From a virus: a stretch of DNA of 38,093 nucleotides. The DNA lies in the IMG/VR virus record IMGVR_UViG_3300019132_000065, positions 1 through 38,093 of that record; one strand, given 5' to 3'. Below, in pieces: positions 21,040 through 29,700 of the stretch. Every line of letters starts with the position of its first letter. Position 1 is the stretch's first letter. Made by a program: the position numbers and the translations under genes. The notes beneath the pieces are model-generated. The model ran no database searches, was not told the DNA's origin, and saw only the letters and a list, made by a program, of their open reading frames with translations.

Positions 21040-21470
21040 TTGACGCCCTACGCTGGCAAGTCGCGTGGGGCGACAAGATCGAGCACATGGAGCGCCTGCG
21101 TCAGCGCGGGCGCACTCTGGATCCTAGATACCTCGCGCGTCCGAAGATCGAGTTCGGGCTGCAGTTCTACTGGGACGCATTCTGGACCTTGCACGGCGAC
21201 CGGCAATCCGGTTTTGGGCTCGGTCCCATACCTTTCTCCGCGATGGACAGGTTCGCCGCCCGGTACGGTATCAGCGACACCGATGAATTCGACCGCTTCC
21301 AAGAACTGATCCGGGCCATGGATACGGCCTATCTTGCTCAGCGATCCGGGTCAGGAGGCGGAACCGTTGTTGAGGAAGCCGACGCGACCGATGTTGCGGG
21401 CGTACGGCAACTCCTCAAGCGACTTGGCGGACGGCGTCAATCCGGAGAGCCACCGCCTACGAAAAGGTGA
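21036..21470 (+). CDS. frameshift extension of tail chaperone (T-like, DUF1799 type)
   Basis: The -1 frame runs from the slippery site through LIDALRWQVAWGDKIEHMER to 21470 and adds 144 residues. It contains FGLQFYWDAFWTLHGDRQSG and PFSAMDRFAARYGI, typical of DUF1799 phage proteins in this slot. An ATG at 21087 could start a separate 127-aa protein, but 17 sense codons link it in phase to the slip site, which argues for the fusion. The T-like part is expected to bind the tape measure. Confidence 0.8.
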   Translation: MIDALRWQVAWGDKIEHMERLRQRGRTLDPRYLARPKIEFGLQFYWDAFWTLHGDRQSGFGLGPIPFSAMDRFAARYGISDTDEFDRFQELIRAMDTAYLAQRSGSGGGTVVEEADATDVAGVRQLLKRLGGRRQSGEPPPTKR

Positions 21471-21511
21471 GGCAGTAGATAACAGGTCGCATAGTTTAGG
21501 GGCAATTTTCG

Positions 21512-21961
21512 TCAAAGACCGCAGATACGTTTAACGTTCGGGTCGCCGGACGGGAATCCTTCAATCGCAAGATCGCTTTCGAAAGCGCCAATGCGGATGA
21601 ACAGAAATGCCTGTCTGTCGAATTGAGAGAGCAGTGCTCGGGCTTCCGGGCCAGTAAGAACTGCTTCATCGCCCCGCCCGGTCCATGTTGGATACGCTGG
21701 TTTGCCCTCTTCGATCCGATGTGCGCCCTGGACTGCGCCAACGCCGAACGGGACTCCCTTAAAGAGCCGCAACCCAACTGACGGCGCCGTATTGCCCGAG
21801 CAAACAACGACCAATAACGCGTCAGGATAGGCAAGCCGTTTCGTTATGGTCACTGTCTCCAGGCCATCAATCTTCGAAACCTTGTGTGCCGTCTCCCATT
21901 GCGACGCGTAGGCGTCTGCAATGCCCAACAGCACGCTGGCAAGTACAAGAAACGTTCTCAC
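21512..21961 (-). CDS. secreted cargo protein on the opposite strand (moron)
   Basis: This is a 149-aa protein on the minus strand between the chaperone and tape measure genes. It has a clear signal peptide (MRTFLVLASVLLGIADAYA, cut before SQWE) and two Cys in the mature part (VVVCSGN, KRICGL) that may form a disulphide. The segment HRIEEGKPAYPTWTGRGDEA followed by ALLSQFDRQAFLFIRI loosely recalls periplasmic VasI-like proteins; that link is weak. I chose GTG 21961 with GAGAGGG six bases upstream; GTG 21982 is possible. Opposite orientation, its own possible promoter and export signal mark it as a lysogen-expressed cargo gene. Confidence 0.75.
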   Translation of the reverse strand: MRTFLVLASVLLGIADAYASQWETAHKVSKIDGLETVTITKRLAYPDALLVVVCSGNTAPSVGLRLFKGVPFGVGAVQGAHRIEEGKPAYPTWTGRGDEAVLTGPEARALLSQFDRQAFLFIRIGAFESDLAIEGFPSGDPNVKRICGL

Positions 21962-21980
21962 TGCAGTCCCTCTCTTACCC

Positions 21981-22009
21981 ACTATTCCGTGGAGCCTCTG
22001 TTTTGACCA
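21981..22009 (-). promoter_or_regulatory. possible promoter of the cargo gene
   Basis: On the minus strand TGGTCA (22009-22004), 17 bp, then AATAGT (21986-21981), each 4/6 to consensus. It would start transcription near 21974, just ahead of the ribosome site, and overlaps the tape measure start. Confidence 0.35.
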
Positions 22010-24309
22010 CCCTTCAGCAGATCCGGGAGCTGACTATTCGCGGTCGCTCCGAAGGACTCGACAAGGTTGCCGGCGACCTTCAACGGGTTGGGCAGGCGGC
22101 CGAGGCTGTCGGAAAAGTGACTGAGACGAGCGCCCGGCGTCAACTCTCGGCTGCAAGCGCGTTCGAGCGGTTATCTGCCCAGATTGATCCCGCTTACCGG
22201 GCGCAGCAGCAATTTGCGCGGGGGCAGAACACGATTGATCGCGCGCTTGAGCAGGGGATCATCACTGCGAACCAGTATGCCGTCGCGCTCGACAAGTTGC
22301 GGTCTAAGTACAAGCCGATGGAGGCTGCTAACAGCAATCTAGCGAGACAGACGGACAACATCGCGGCGCAGTTCCAGGACGTTGCGGTACAGCTGGCAGC
22401 CGGACAAAGCCCGTTTCTGATCGCGCTTCAGCAAGGCACCCAGTTATCAAGCGTGCTCGGTTCTACCGGCGGCGGGTTGCGAGGAACGGTCGCGGCTCTC
22501 GGCGGAGCATTTGCATCGCTGATCAGCCCGGTCAGCCTCGTGACCATCGGACTGATTGCGGCCGGCGGGGCTGCCGTTCAGTATTTCACCAGTGGCAGCC
22601 AACAAGCGCAGTCGCTCGACGACAAGTTAAAAGCGCATTCCGATATTATCGCACGGATCAAGGACGCCTACGGCGAGGCGGCTAGTGGCCTGGAGGACTA
22701 CGCCAGCCGGAGCCGGGCTGTCTTGGAAGTGCAGCTTCGCGCCTCAATGGACCGGCTGACGGCCGAATTGCGCGAAAAGGCGGCTGAAATCCACCGCGCT
22801 CTCAGCGTCACCACTCCTGCCTTTTCAGACATTGCAAGCGGCGCCGGATTCGGCGGGATCGATTACGGATCTGCGCTGCCGCAATATCGAGCGTTCGAGG
22901 AGGCTATTACTCGCTTTCGGACTGAGGCGCGCAACGGCGCCGGGGACGTGCTGGCGCTCCGGCAGGCTGTGGCCGATCTTGCTTTGGCTGCAGGGAATGA
23001 TGCCAATCTGCGCAAGATGGCGGACGAGATTCTCGCCGCCACGAACGATGCCGCAAAGCTGGAAGAGATGTTGCAGCAGGCGAGGCGCGCCGTCGACATG
23101 ATGGGAGCCGCCGCCGCTGGGAATGCCGCGAAGGTCAAGGAATTCAATGCTGCCTTGAAAGCGCTTTCCCAAATGGGCTTGCCTGATACGCCGATGGATC
23201 GGGCGCGAGCCGAATACGAGCGGATGCGTGATAGCGCCACAACAGCAGCCGGTCGCGCGAGCGCCGACGAAGCGTATCTTGCTGCCGTGGACCGCCTCAA
23301 GCAGCGCGAAGCCGAGAAGGCGGCAGAGGAAGCGCAGCGGCGTGCTGAGGCGGCTGCAAGGCGCAGCGCCAATAAGGCAGACAACAGCTGGGAGAGCTCG
23401 GTTCGACAAGTCGAGGATCATACCCGCCGGCTTTACGAACAGGCTCAAACCTATGGCATGGCCGCGCGCGAGGTCGAACGCTTCCGGGCGGAACAAGAGC
23501 TACTGACGGCAGCTCAGCGCGCTTTTGGCGGCGTCACGCCTGAAATCCGGGCTGAGATCGCTCGCTTGGCAGACGCGGCGGGTGCCGCTGCGCAGCGAAT
23601 GGAGGAGCTTCGCGAGCGGGCGCGGTTCGACCATGAAATGCAGAGCATGGCAGGAGATGCCATCAAGGGCATTGTGTCCGACCTGCGCAGCGGCGCGTCG
23701 GCAGCGGAGGCCTTCACCAATGCGCTGAATCGTATCGCAGACAAGCTGATCGACATGGCGATCAACGATCTGGTCGCGAACGCTTTCGGAGGCAGAGGGG
23801 GCGCTGGCGGCGGGTTCCTGTCTGCACTGCTGCGAGGCTTTAGCGGCGGCGGCATCCCGACAATGGCGCAGGGTGGATATGGCCCGGACATGCCGATGGG
23901 CTTTGCGTCCGGCGGCTGGATCCGTGGCCCTGGCACAGCGACATCGGACTCAATTCCTGCGCGGCTGTCCAACGGCGAGTTTGTCGTTCGTGCCCGAGCG
24001 GCTGCACAGCATGCGGAACTGTTGGAAGCGATCAATTCCGGTCGGGTGCGTGCCTATGCCGATGGTGGCTTCGTTGGGAAGCCCGCCAACGATGTTTGGG
24101 CTGCGACGCCTGCGCCGTCCGCGACTGCGCCCAAGACCGAAGTTAATATTCTTCCACCAGACGGGTATAAGGCTCAAGTCACGGAAACGAATGGACCGAA
24201 AGGGCCGGCCCTTTTAGTTCAGTTCGAGCAAGTGTTTCGGGGTATGATCCAAGACGGTCGTTTCGACCGTGACTTGGCGCGCCGCATGCAAATGCGGGGG
24301 CGCGGCTGA
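22003..24309 (+). CDS. tail tape measure protein
   Basis: This is a 768-aa protein of the lambda-type tape measure family. The N-terminal coiled region is followed by DNIAAQFQDVAVQLAAGQSP, a hydrophobic segment (SLVTIGLIAAGGAAVQYF), long Ala-rich helices, and a C-terminal Gly-rich part (GGIPTMAQGGYGPDMPMGFA, RLSNGEFVVRARAAAQH). By the usual proportionality its length suggests a tail of roughly 115 nm. The start is taken as TTG 22003, preceded by GGAG with an 8-bp gap; earlier in-frame starts would overlap the cargo gene. Confidence 0.9.
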   Translation: MTTLQQIRELTIRGRSEGLDKVAGDLQRVGQAAEAVGKVTETSARRQLSAASAFERLSAQIDPAYRAQQQFARGQNTIDRALEQGIITANQYAVALDKLRSKYKPMEAANSNLARQTDNIAAQFQDVAVQLAAGQSPFLIALQQGTQLSSVLGSTGGGLRGTVAALGGAFASLISPVSLVTIGLIAAGGAAVQYFTSGSQQAQSLDDKLKAHSDIIARIKDAYGEAASGLEDYASRSRAVLEVQLRASMDRLTAELREKAAEIHRALSVTTPAFSDIASGAGFGGIDYGSALPQYRAFEEAITRFRTEARNGAGDVLALRQAVADLALAAGNDANLRKMADEILAATNDAAKLEEMLQQARRAVDMMGAAAAGNAAKVKEFNAALKALSQMGLPDTPMDRARAEYERMRDSATTAAGRASADEAYLAAVDRLKQREAEKAAEEAQRRAEAAARRSANKADNSWESSVRQVEDHTRRLYEQAQTYGMAAREVERFRAEQELLTAAQRAFGGVTPEIRAEIARLADAAGAAAQRMEELRERARFDHEMQSMAGDAIKGIVSDLRSGASAAEAFTNALNRIADKLIDMAINDLVANAFGGRGGAGGGFLSALLRGFSGGGIPTMAQGGYGPDMPMGFASGGWIRGPGTATSDSIPARLSNGEFVVRARAAAQHAELLEAINSGRVRAYADGGFVGKPANDVWAATPAPSATAPKTEVNILPPDGYKAQVTETNGPKGPALLVQFEQVFRGMIQDGRFDRDLARRMQMRGRG

Positions 24310-24689
24310 TGCCGATCGTCTGGCCTGCCAATCTTCCCTACGAGCCGCATCGTGAGGGATGGGAAATTCCGAACCGGTCGCAGCCTCTACTGCAAAGCGA
24401 AATGCAGTCCGGCAAGATCCGGCAGCGGCGACCGTTCACGGTCCGCATTGTTCCGATGAACTGGACGCGGTTCTACAGCCCGGCAGAACTCGGAGTTTTC
24501 GAGGCATTCCTGCTGAACGATCTGCAGGAAGGATCGGCGGAGTTCACGATGCCGATCTGGAATGCCGCGACTCAGACCTATGTGCAGCGAACGGTGCAGA
24601 TCAACGGTGGGGCGGCAGGTGTCGCGATCACTGAGGAGGATTTTGAGATCTACCGTGTGAGGATGGTCCTCAACGTGCAGGGCCTATGA
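24309..24689 (+). CDS. minor tail protein
   Basis: This 126-aa protein starts MPIVWPANLPYEPHREGWEI. It has NWTRFYSPAELGVFEAFLLN and EFTMPIWNAATQTYVQRTVQ, a beta-rich pattern of tail-tip adaptor proteins that follow the tape measure (lambda M-like position). It overlaps the tape measure stop by one base (TGATG). The specific family is not certain. Confidence 0.7.
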   Translation: MPIVWPANLPYEPHREGWEIPNRSQPLLQSEMQSGKIRQRRPFTVRIVPMNWTRFYSPAELGVFEAFLLNDLQEGSAEFTMPIWNAATQTYVQRTVQINGGAAGVAITEEDFEIYRVRMVLNVQGL

Positions 24690-25226
24690 ATGCCGGTCAG
24701 CTACACCCAAGCGTGGATCGAGGCAGCGGCGGCGGCGGACAAGAGCGAGGTCATGCTCCCGGCCGTCGAGTTGATCCATCCCGAGTTCGTTGAGAACGGG
24801 CAGGCAGCGCCGATCCGTGCGGTGCGCAACACCGTCGACCTGATGCTGAGACTGGAGCAGGAAGCTCCGCTTCACGGCGGGCTGCTGGTCCCGTTCAAAG
24901 GTATCCTTTTCGACGTGGATTATCCACGGATCGGGAAGTTTGGAGCTGAGGCAACGCTTCGGCTCGACAACGTGAACCGGGAGGCCATGCCGTATCTGGA
25001 GGCTGCTGCGAAGTCGAACGAGCCCATTAAGGTGATCTTCCGCGGTTATCTGGCGAGCGATCCGGACACGGTGGGGCAGGGGCCCTATCACCTGTTTCTG
25101 CGCCGCGTGCGCGTCAAAGGCTCGATCCTCGAAGGCATGTTGTCGATCGCGAGAACGCAGGACATCCGCGTGATCAAGGAAACCTACGACATGGTGCGCT
25201 TCGCTACGTTGTTGCAGGTGTCGTGA
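24690..25226 (+). CDS. minor tail protein, DUF1833-like
   Basis: This 178-aa protein contains MLPAVELIHPEFVENGQAAP, AVRNTVDLMLRLEQEAP and IRVIKETYDMVRFATLLQVS, a pattern I associate with DUF1833 phage proteins. It occupies the lambda L-like slot between the M-like protein and the NlpC/P60 gene and probably forms part of the distal tail hub. It starts directly after the previous stop. Confidence 0.75.
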   Translation: MPVSYTQAWIEAAAAADKSEVMLPAVELIHPEFVENGQAAPIRAVRNTVDLMLRLEQEAPLHGGLLVPFKGILFDVDYPRIGKFGAEATLRLDNVNREAMPYLEAAAKSNEPIKVIFRGYLASDPDTVGQGPYHLFLRRVRVKGSILEGMLSIARTQDIRVIKETYDMVRFATLLQVS

Positions 25227-25456
25227 TGACTGAAGAGAAAATTGAAGTTCTATTTCAGCAGCGAACCGAGGCAGAGGGCGCGATCCGCCTTGAGCGATGG
25301 CCCGAAGGGCTCGTTCTTTGGGTTGGCGGCGAGATCCAGTGGAAATCATGGCGCTCGGAGAAGGACGCTATTTCCGTCACTCTGAGCGCCGACACGACAC
25401 AGATGCAGGCCCTCCTGCGCAACATGGCGGCAAACATCAAAGAGGCGCTGTCCTGA
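25226..25456 (+). CDS. small hypothetical protein in tail-tip operon
   Basis: This is a 76-aa protein starting MTEEKIEVLFQQRTEAEGAI and ending MAANIKEALS. It has an N-terminal helix, a central beta hairpin (GLVLWVGGEIQWKSW) and a C-terminal helix. I do not recognise it. Both ends overlap neighbours by one base (TGATG), so it is co-translated with the tail genes. Confidence 0.65.
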   Translation: MTEEKIEVLFQQRTEAEGAIRLERWPEGLVLWVGGEIQWKSWRSEKDAISVTLSADTTQMQALLRNMAANIKEALS

Positions 25457-25749
25457 TGGATCGCCCCGCTTCCCTCAGCAAAGCCTTCCAAGCCCATATC
25501 GAGGGCGAGACTGTTCGCGCTCTCCATTTCGACGGCAGTCTTGAGAGCGTGCGGACCGTGGTCGACATGGGCGTTCTTTGCGACATGGTGCCGGACAAGG
25601 CGCGGGAGAACTTCTACTGGCTCGCCTTTTTTGGAAGAGCGGGGCTGACGATGGCGGCGCCCGGCGAGGTCATCGTGGTTTATCCGGACAACAGTTGCGT
25701 CGCGCTGCATCCGGACACCTTCGACGAGCACTTTGAGACGATTGGGTGA
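25456..25749 (+). CDS. small hypothetical protein in tail-tip operon
   Basis: This is a 97-aa protein with the blocks LSKAFQAHIEGETVRALHFD, DMVPDKARENFYWLAFFG and VIVVYPDNSCVALHPDTFDE. It looks like a compact soluble alpha/beta protein. Family and function unknown. It starts in a TGATG overlap with the previous gene and ends just before a Tat-signal protein. Confidence 0.65.
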   Translation: MDRPASLSKAFQAHIEGETVRALHFDGSLESVRTVVDMGVLCDMVPDKARENFYWLAFFGRAGLTMAAPGEVIVVYPDNSCVALHPDTFDEHFETIG

Positions 25750-25760
25750 TGGAGGAACCG

Positions 25761-26054
25761 ATGCTCTCCCGACGCAAGCTTTTCGGGTTCTTGGCGGCTG
25801 CCCCGGTCGGCGCTGTCGCGGCAATAAGAACGGCTTCGCCTCAAGCGGCGTCGTTTACTCTGGGCGGGTCTCAAGGGGTGGCTCGGATCACGATCGGCGG
25901 GTCCAACATTGCAGATGGCCACATCACAGCCGACAGAGTTTCAGTTCTTGACGCCGACCTGGGCACGTACACGGCGCGCGCGGACCTCTATGCGGTCAAG
26001 TTGACTCCCGAGGGAACATGGGCGGGGTTCGATGTCATCGAGCAACGCGGCTGA
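25761..26054 (+). CDS. Tat-signal protein sharing sequence with the J-like C-terminus
   Basis: This is a 97-aa protein. MLSRRKLFGFLAAAPVGAVA is a twin-arginine signal (S-R-R-x-L-F, hydrophobic stretch, Ala-x-Ala near 28-30). The mature part has GVARITIGGSNIADGHITAD and EGTWAGFDVIEQRG. Both match segments of the J-like protein C-terminus (GVARVVLRGDLIADGSINAN and GGYWSGFEVITSDG), but in the reverse order. The start 25761 has GGAGG five bases upstream; ATG 25749 would lengthen the n-region. A folded, exported tail-tip relative is unusual in a phage tail operon. Confidence 0.7.
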   Translation: MLSRRKLFGFLAAAPVGAVAAIRTASPQAASFTLGGSQGVARITIGGSNIADGHITADRVSVLDADLGTYTARADLYAVKLTPEGTWAGFDVIEQRG

Positions 26055-26081
26055 CCTCCTTGCTCTGCCGAAAGCGCCATC

Positions 26082-26336
26082 ATGACCAACATCTCGTCGT
26101 TCCCCAGATGTGCAACCTGCCGCCATTGGGGACCTAACAGCGGTTCCGAACCACGCGCCACCCTTCGCGCCCGGGACGGCATCGCGCTAGGCGACTGCCT
26201 GATGATGGGAGCCTATATGGACGAGCCAGATCGCCCTGAGACTCTCGCCTTTGCGGATGGCTACGATGGGGTGGCGCTGGGCGTCGCTACCAAGGAAACC
26301 TTTGGCTGCGTGATGCACAGCGATTTCGCCAAGTGA
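26082..26336 (+). CDS. small Cys-rich phage protein
   Basis: This 84-aa protein has the pattern PRCATCRHWGP, LGDCLMM and FGCVMHSDF, giving four or more Cys spaced like the small metal-binding phage proteins that end with F-G-C. It may bind zinc or iron. Its GTGA overlap with the NlpC/P60 gene shows co-translation. Function unknown. Confidence 0.65.
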   Translation: MTNISSFPRCATCRHWGPNSGSEPRATLRARDGIALGDCLMMGAYMDEPDRPETLAFADGYDGVALGVATKETFGCVMHSDFAK

Positions 26337-26755
26337 CAGGTCGCAACGCCTTCCTCGAAAGCCTGATTGGCAAGCCGTACCGGATCGGTGCGCGCGGGCC
26401 CGACGCTTTCGACTGCTACGGCTTGGCCCGGCACATCCAGCTTGAGCTGGCGGCCGTCGCGATGCCCGACGTCGAGTTCCGAGAGGCAACGACGCGCGCT
26501 CAGGCTGAGGCCATGCTGAACCATCCCGAGCGCAGCAACTGGTACGAGGTGCCGGAGCATGAGGCGCGGGATCTCGATCTTGTTCTGATGGGCAACGTCG
26601 CCAAGCGTGATTTTCACCTCGGCACCTTTGTCGTGCCTGTGACGGCGGGCGTGGTGATCCACACCGACCGGGATTGCGGTGTCGTGGTTCACGACATGCC
26701 GACCCTACGGGCCATCGGCTTCAACTTCCTGCGGTTTTTCCGTCGCAAATCCTGA
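26333..26755 (+). CDS. NlpC/P60-type tail peptidase
   Basis: This 140-aa protein has the NlpC/P60 nucleophile motif FDCYGLARHIQLEL and a downstream His region (GVVIHTDRDCGVVVHDMP). In siphophage tails this enzyme (lambda K-like) is thought to open peptidoglycan during DNA entry. The start is GTG 26333, overlapping the preceding TGA. It lies immediately before the J-like gene, the conserved order. Confidence 0.85.
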   Translation: MTGRNAFLESLIGKPYRIGARGPDAFDCYGLARHIQLELAAVAMPDVEFREATTRAQAEAMLNHPERSNWYEVPEHEARDLDLVLMGNVAKRDFHLGTFVVPVTAGVVIHTDRDCGVVVHDMPTLRAIGFNFLRFFRRKS

Positions 26756-26757
26756 CC

Positions 26758-29700
26758 ATGAAGCTTGCCATCAAGCATAACCTCCTGGCATTCGACCCGG
26801 AGCGCGACGACGTGCGCGTGCCGGAGAGCGGCCTCGTGCTGCCGATGGCCGTGCACCGGACCAAGAAGCGCAATCCCACCATCGAGGAGGTGATCGCGGA
26901 AGCCGGCTGGCGCTTCGACCTGCCGACCGTGTGCAAGATCAACGGCCAGTATTACGGCCGCGCCGAATGGTCGACCTATCGCATCGCCGCCAACGACAAT
27001 GTCGAGTTCCTGTCGCGGCCTTTGGGCGGCGGCAGCTCCGGCGGCTCGACGGCCAAGACGATCGGCGCCGTGGTTGCCATGGTGGCACTGACGGCGCTTG
27101 CGCCCTATGCCATGGCCGCCATCGGCCTGACGGGCATTGCAGCCAGCATCGGCAGCGCGCTTCTTATCGGCGCAGGTTCGCTGGCGATCAGCCACTTCCT
27201 GAAGCCCAAGCCCGGCGCCAAGACCGACGCCAAGGAAGAGATCTATTCCTTCAGCTTTGGCGGCAATCAGGCGCGGCCGCTGCAGCCGATTCCGGTCGGC
27301 TATGGCCGCACCTTGTCGTTCCCCGATTTCGCCGCGCCGCGCTATTCCGAATTCTCCGGCGAAGCCATGACGGAATATGCGCTGTTCGCGCTTGGGTGCG
27401 GGCGCTACGACGTTGAGGAAGTCCGGATCTCGGACACCACGATCTGGACCAAGGCCGGCGGCTACAGTCCTTCGTTCCCCGGCATTACGCTTGAGTTCGT
27501 CGAGCCGGGCCAGAATGTCACGCTGTTTCCAGTCAACGTGGTCACGGCCACGGAAGTCTCAGGCATCGAGCTCAACACGACGGCGACGCCTGGCTTCACG
27601 GCCAATGCCGCAACGACTCTCGCCCGCCAGCTCCTCATCGATCTCGTGTGGCCGTCCGGCGCTTTCGTAACCTACAAGGAGCGCGTTCTGCCGACGCCGA
27701 CCGGCATTCTGGTTGAGGCGCGCACCGTCAACGATCAGGGCCAGCCGACATCCGATTGGTTCCCGATCTTCTCCAAGACCTACAGCTTCGCCAAGCAGTC
27801 GCAGATCCGGGTGACGGAGCGGATCCCGGTCGGGCCAGGCCGCTACGAAGTGCGCGCACGCCGCACGAACCCATCGATCACCGGGCAACAGTTGTTCGGC
27901 GGCAAGGTCCAGGGCACCGACGATGTTGTGTGGTCGGCCCTGCGTGCTCATATCGACGCGCCGCAGGCATTCCCGCGCGTGACCACGATGGCAATCCGGG
28001 CCAGCGCCAACGAGCAGCTCCAGGGGCTGATCAACGGGCAAATTGGCGTGATTGCCACGCGCATCCTGCCGGTCTGGGAAAACGGCCAGTTCGTCGAGAA
28101 GCCGACGCGCTCCATTGCCTGGGCTGCGCTCGATATGTGGCGCAACACCAGTTACGGCGGCGAGCGCCCTCTCAGCCATGTCGATTTCCAGTCCTTTGTC
28201 GCCTACGACGCGTTCTGGAACGCGCAGGGGCATTTCTTCGATCACATCTTCAAGGAGCCGCAATCGCTCGACGACGCCCTTGAGACGATCCTGAAAGCGG
28301 GTCGCGCCTTTCCGGCGCCGGTGGGCGATCGGCTGACCATCGTTCGCGACGAGCCGCGGGGCCTCTCAAGTACCCTGTTCACGGATTACGACATCGTCCG
28401 CGACTCGTTGGAGATCGACTACAACATGTCGAATGAGGAATTCGCGGACGGGATCATTGGGCAGTATGTCGACAGCCTAACCCTGAAGCCGGCCGAAGTG
28501 TCCTCTGCGCCTCCGGGTGTGACGCTGGCGAAGCCAACTTATGTGCAACTGATCGGCGTGACGCAGCGGGCGCAGGCCATCGGTCTCGTACGCTTTATGG
28601 CGGCCGAAACGATGCGACGCCGGATTACCGTCAGCTGGACGGCCCGGGCCGAGGGACGCATGCTCAAGCGCGGCGCTCAGGTGAAGTTGTCGAGCGAATT
28701 ACCGCAAACCTGGGGGCAATCGGTCGAGCTGCAAGAGTTCGACGAGGTCTCGCGCCGCCTGATCTTCGACCAGGATCTGGCCTGGGATGACAATGCGCTG
28801 AACCATTACATCGAGATCCGCCGCCGCGACGGACAGCCGTGGGGCCCGGTGCGGGTCACGCGCGGCGCGACTGCGAACGTTGCCGTCGTGCATCCGGCCG
28901 ATCTCGAAACGGAGGCGGAGCGGCAGGGCATGACCCTGGCGGATGCGGTTGCCCGCTCGGATCTCATGGACCTGCCGACGGCCGCGTTCTCGCCCGGCCA
29001 GCCGCGCACCTTCCCGGTACTCATCACCGAAGGCATTCCCGATACGGACGGCGAGCATATCCACCTGACCGGCGTCATGGACGATCCGGAAGTCTACAAG
29101 GTGGTGGAAACGGGCGTACCGCCCATCCCGCCCGTGCCGCCGATCTTCGACAAGATCGTGCCCACGATTATCGACGTTGGGGCGCGCATCTATCAGCGGC
29201 ATGCGAGCCTTGTGCTGCAGGCCGGCTGGACGCCGCCGAAGGGTGCGGTCTCGTATGAGGCCAAGGTTGCCTATACGTCTGCCGCTGCGCCGATGCCGGA
29301 AGATGCTGCTTTCCTGCCGGCCTATTCCGGCGAGATCTCGTCGTTCGAGGCCGTCGTGGGCGGTGCCGAAAGGGTATACCTGAAGGTCCGCGCCAAGAAC
29401 GCGCAGGGCGTGCCGGGTCCGTGGACGACGGTTGCGGTAACCCCGCCGCCGCTCGTGATGGACAATCAGTTCTTCATGATGCGGATCCGCGAGGACGACC
29501 TTGTTCCGCAGGTCCGCCGGGCGCAAGAATTCCAGCGGCTGATAGAGCCGGTAGCGCTCACGGCGGCGGCCTCGCGGGTTGCGGCCAAGGCGGCGAGCGA
29601 CAAGGGCGAAGCGGCTATCACCAAGTCGGAAGAGGTTCGCGCCGATCTCACGGAATCGATCGCCACTCTGGAAACCGAGCTCAAAGCGAGGTTCGAGGAG

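Noticed and set aside
24914-24928. Palindrome CGTGGATTATCCACG containing a near-perfect DnaA box
   Set aside because: Single copy inside a minor tail gene, far from the replication module and explained by coding; probably chance, though the phage DnaA-like protein makes it worth remembering.
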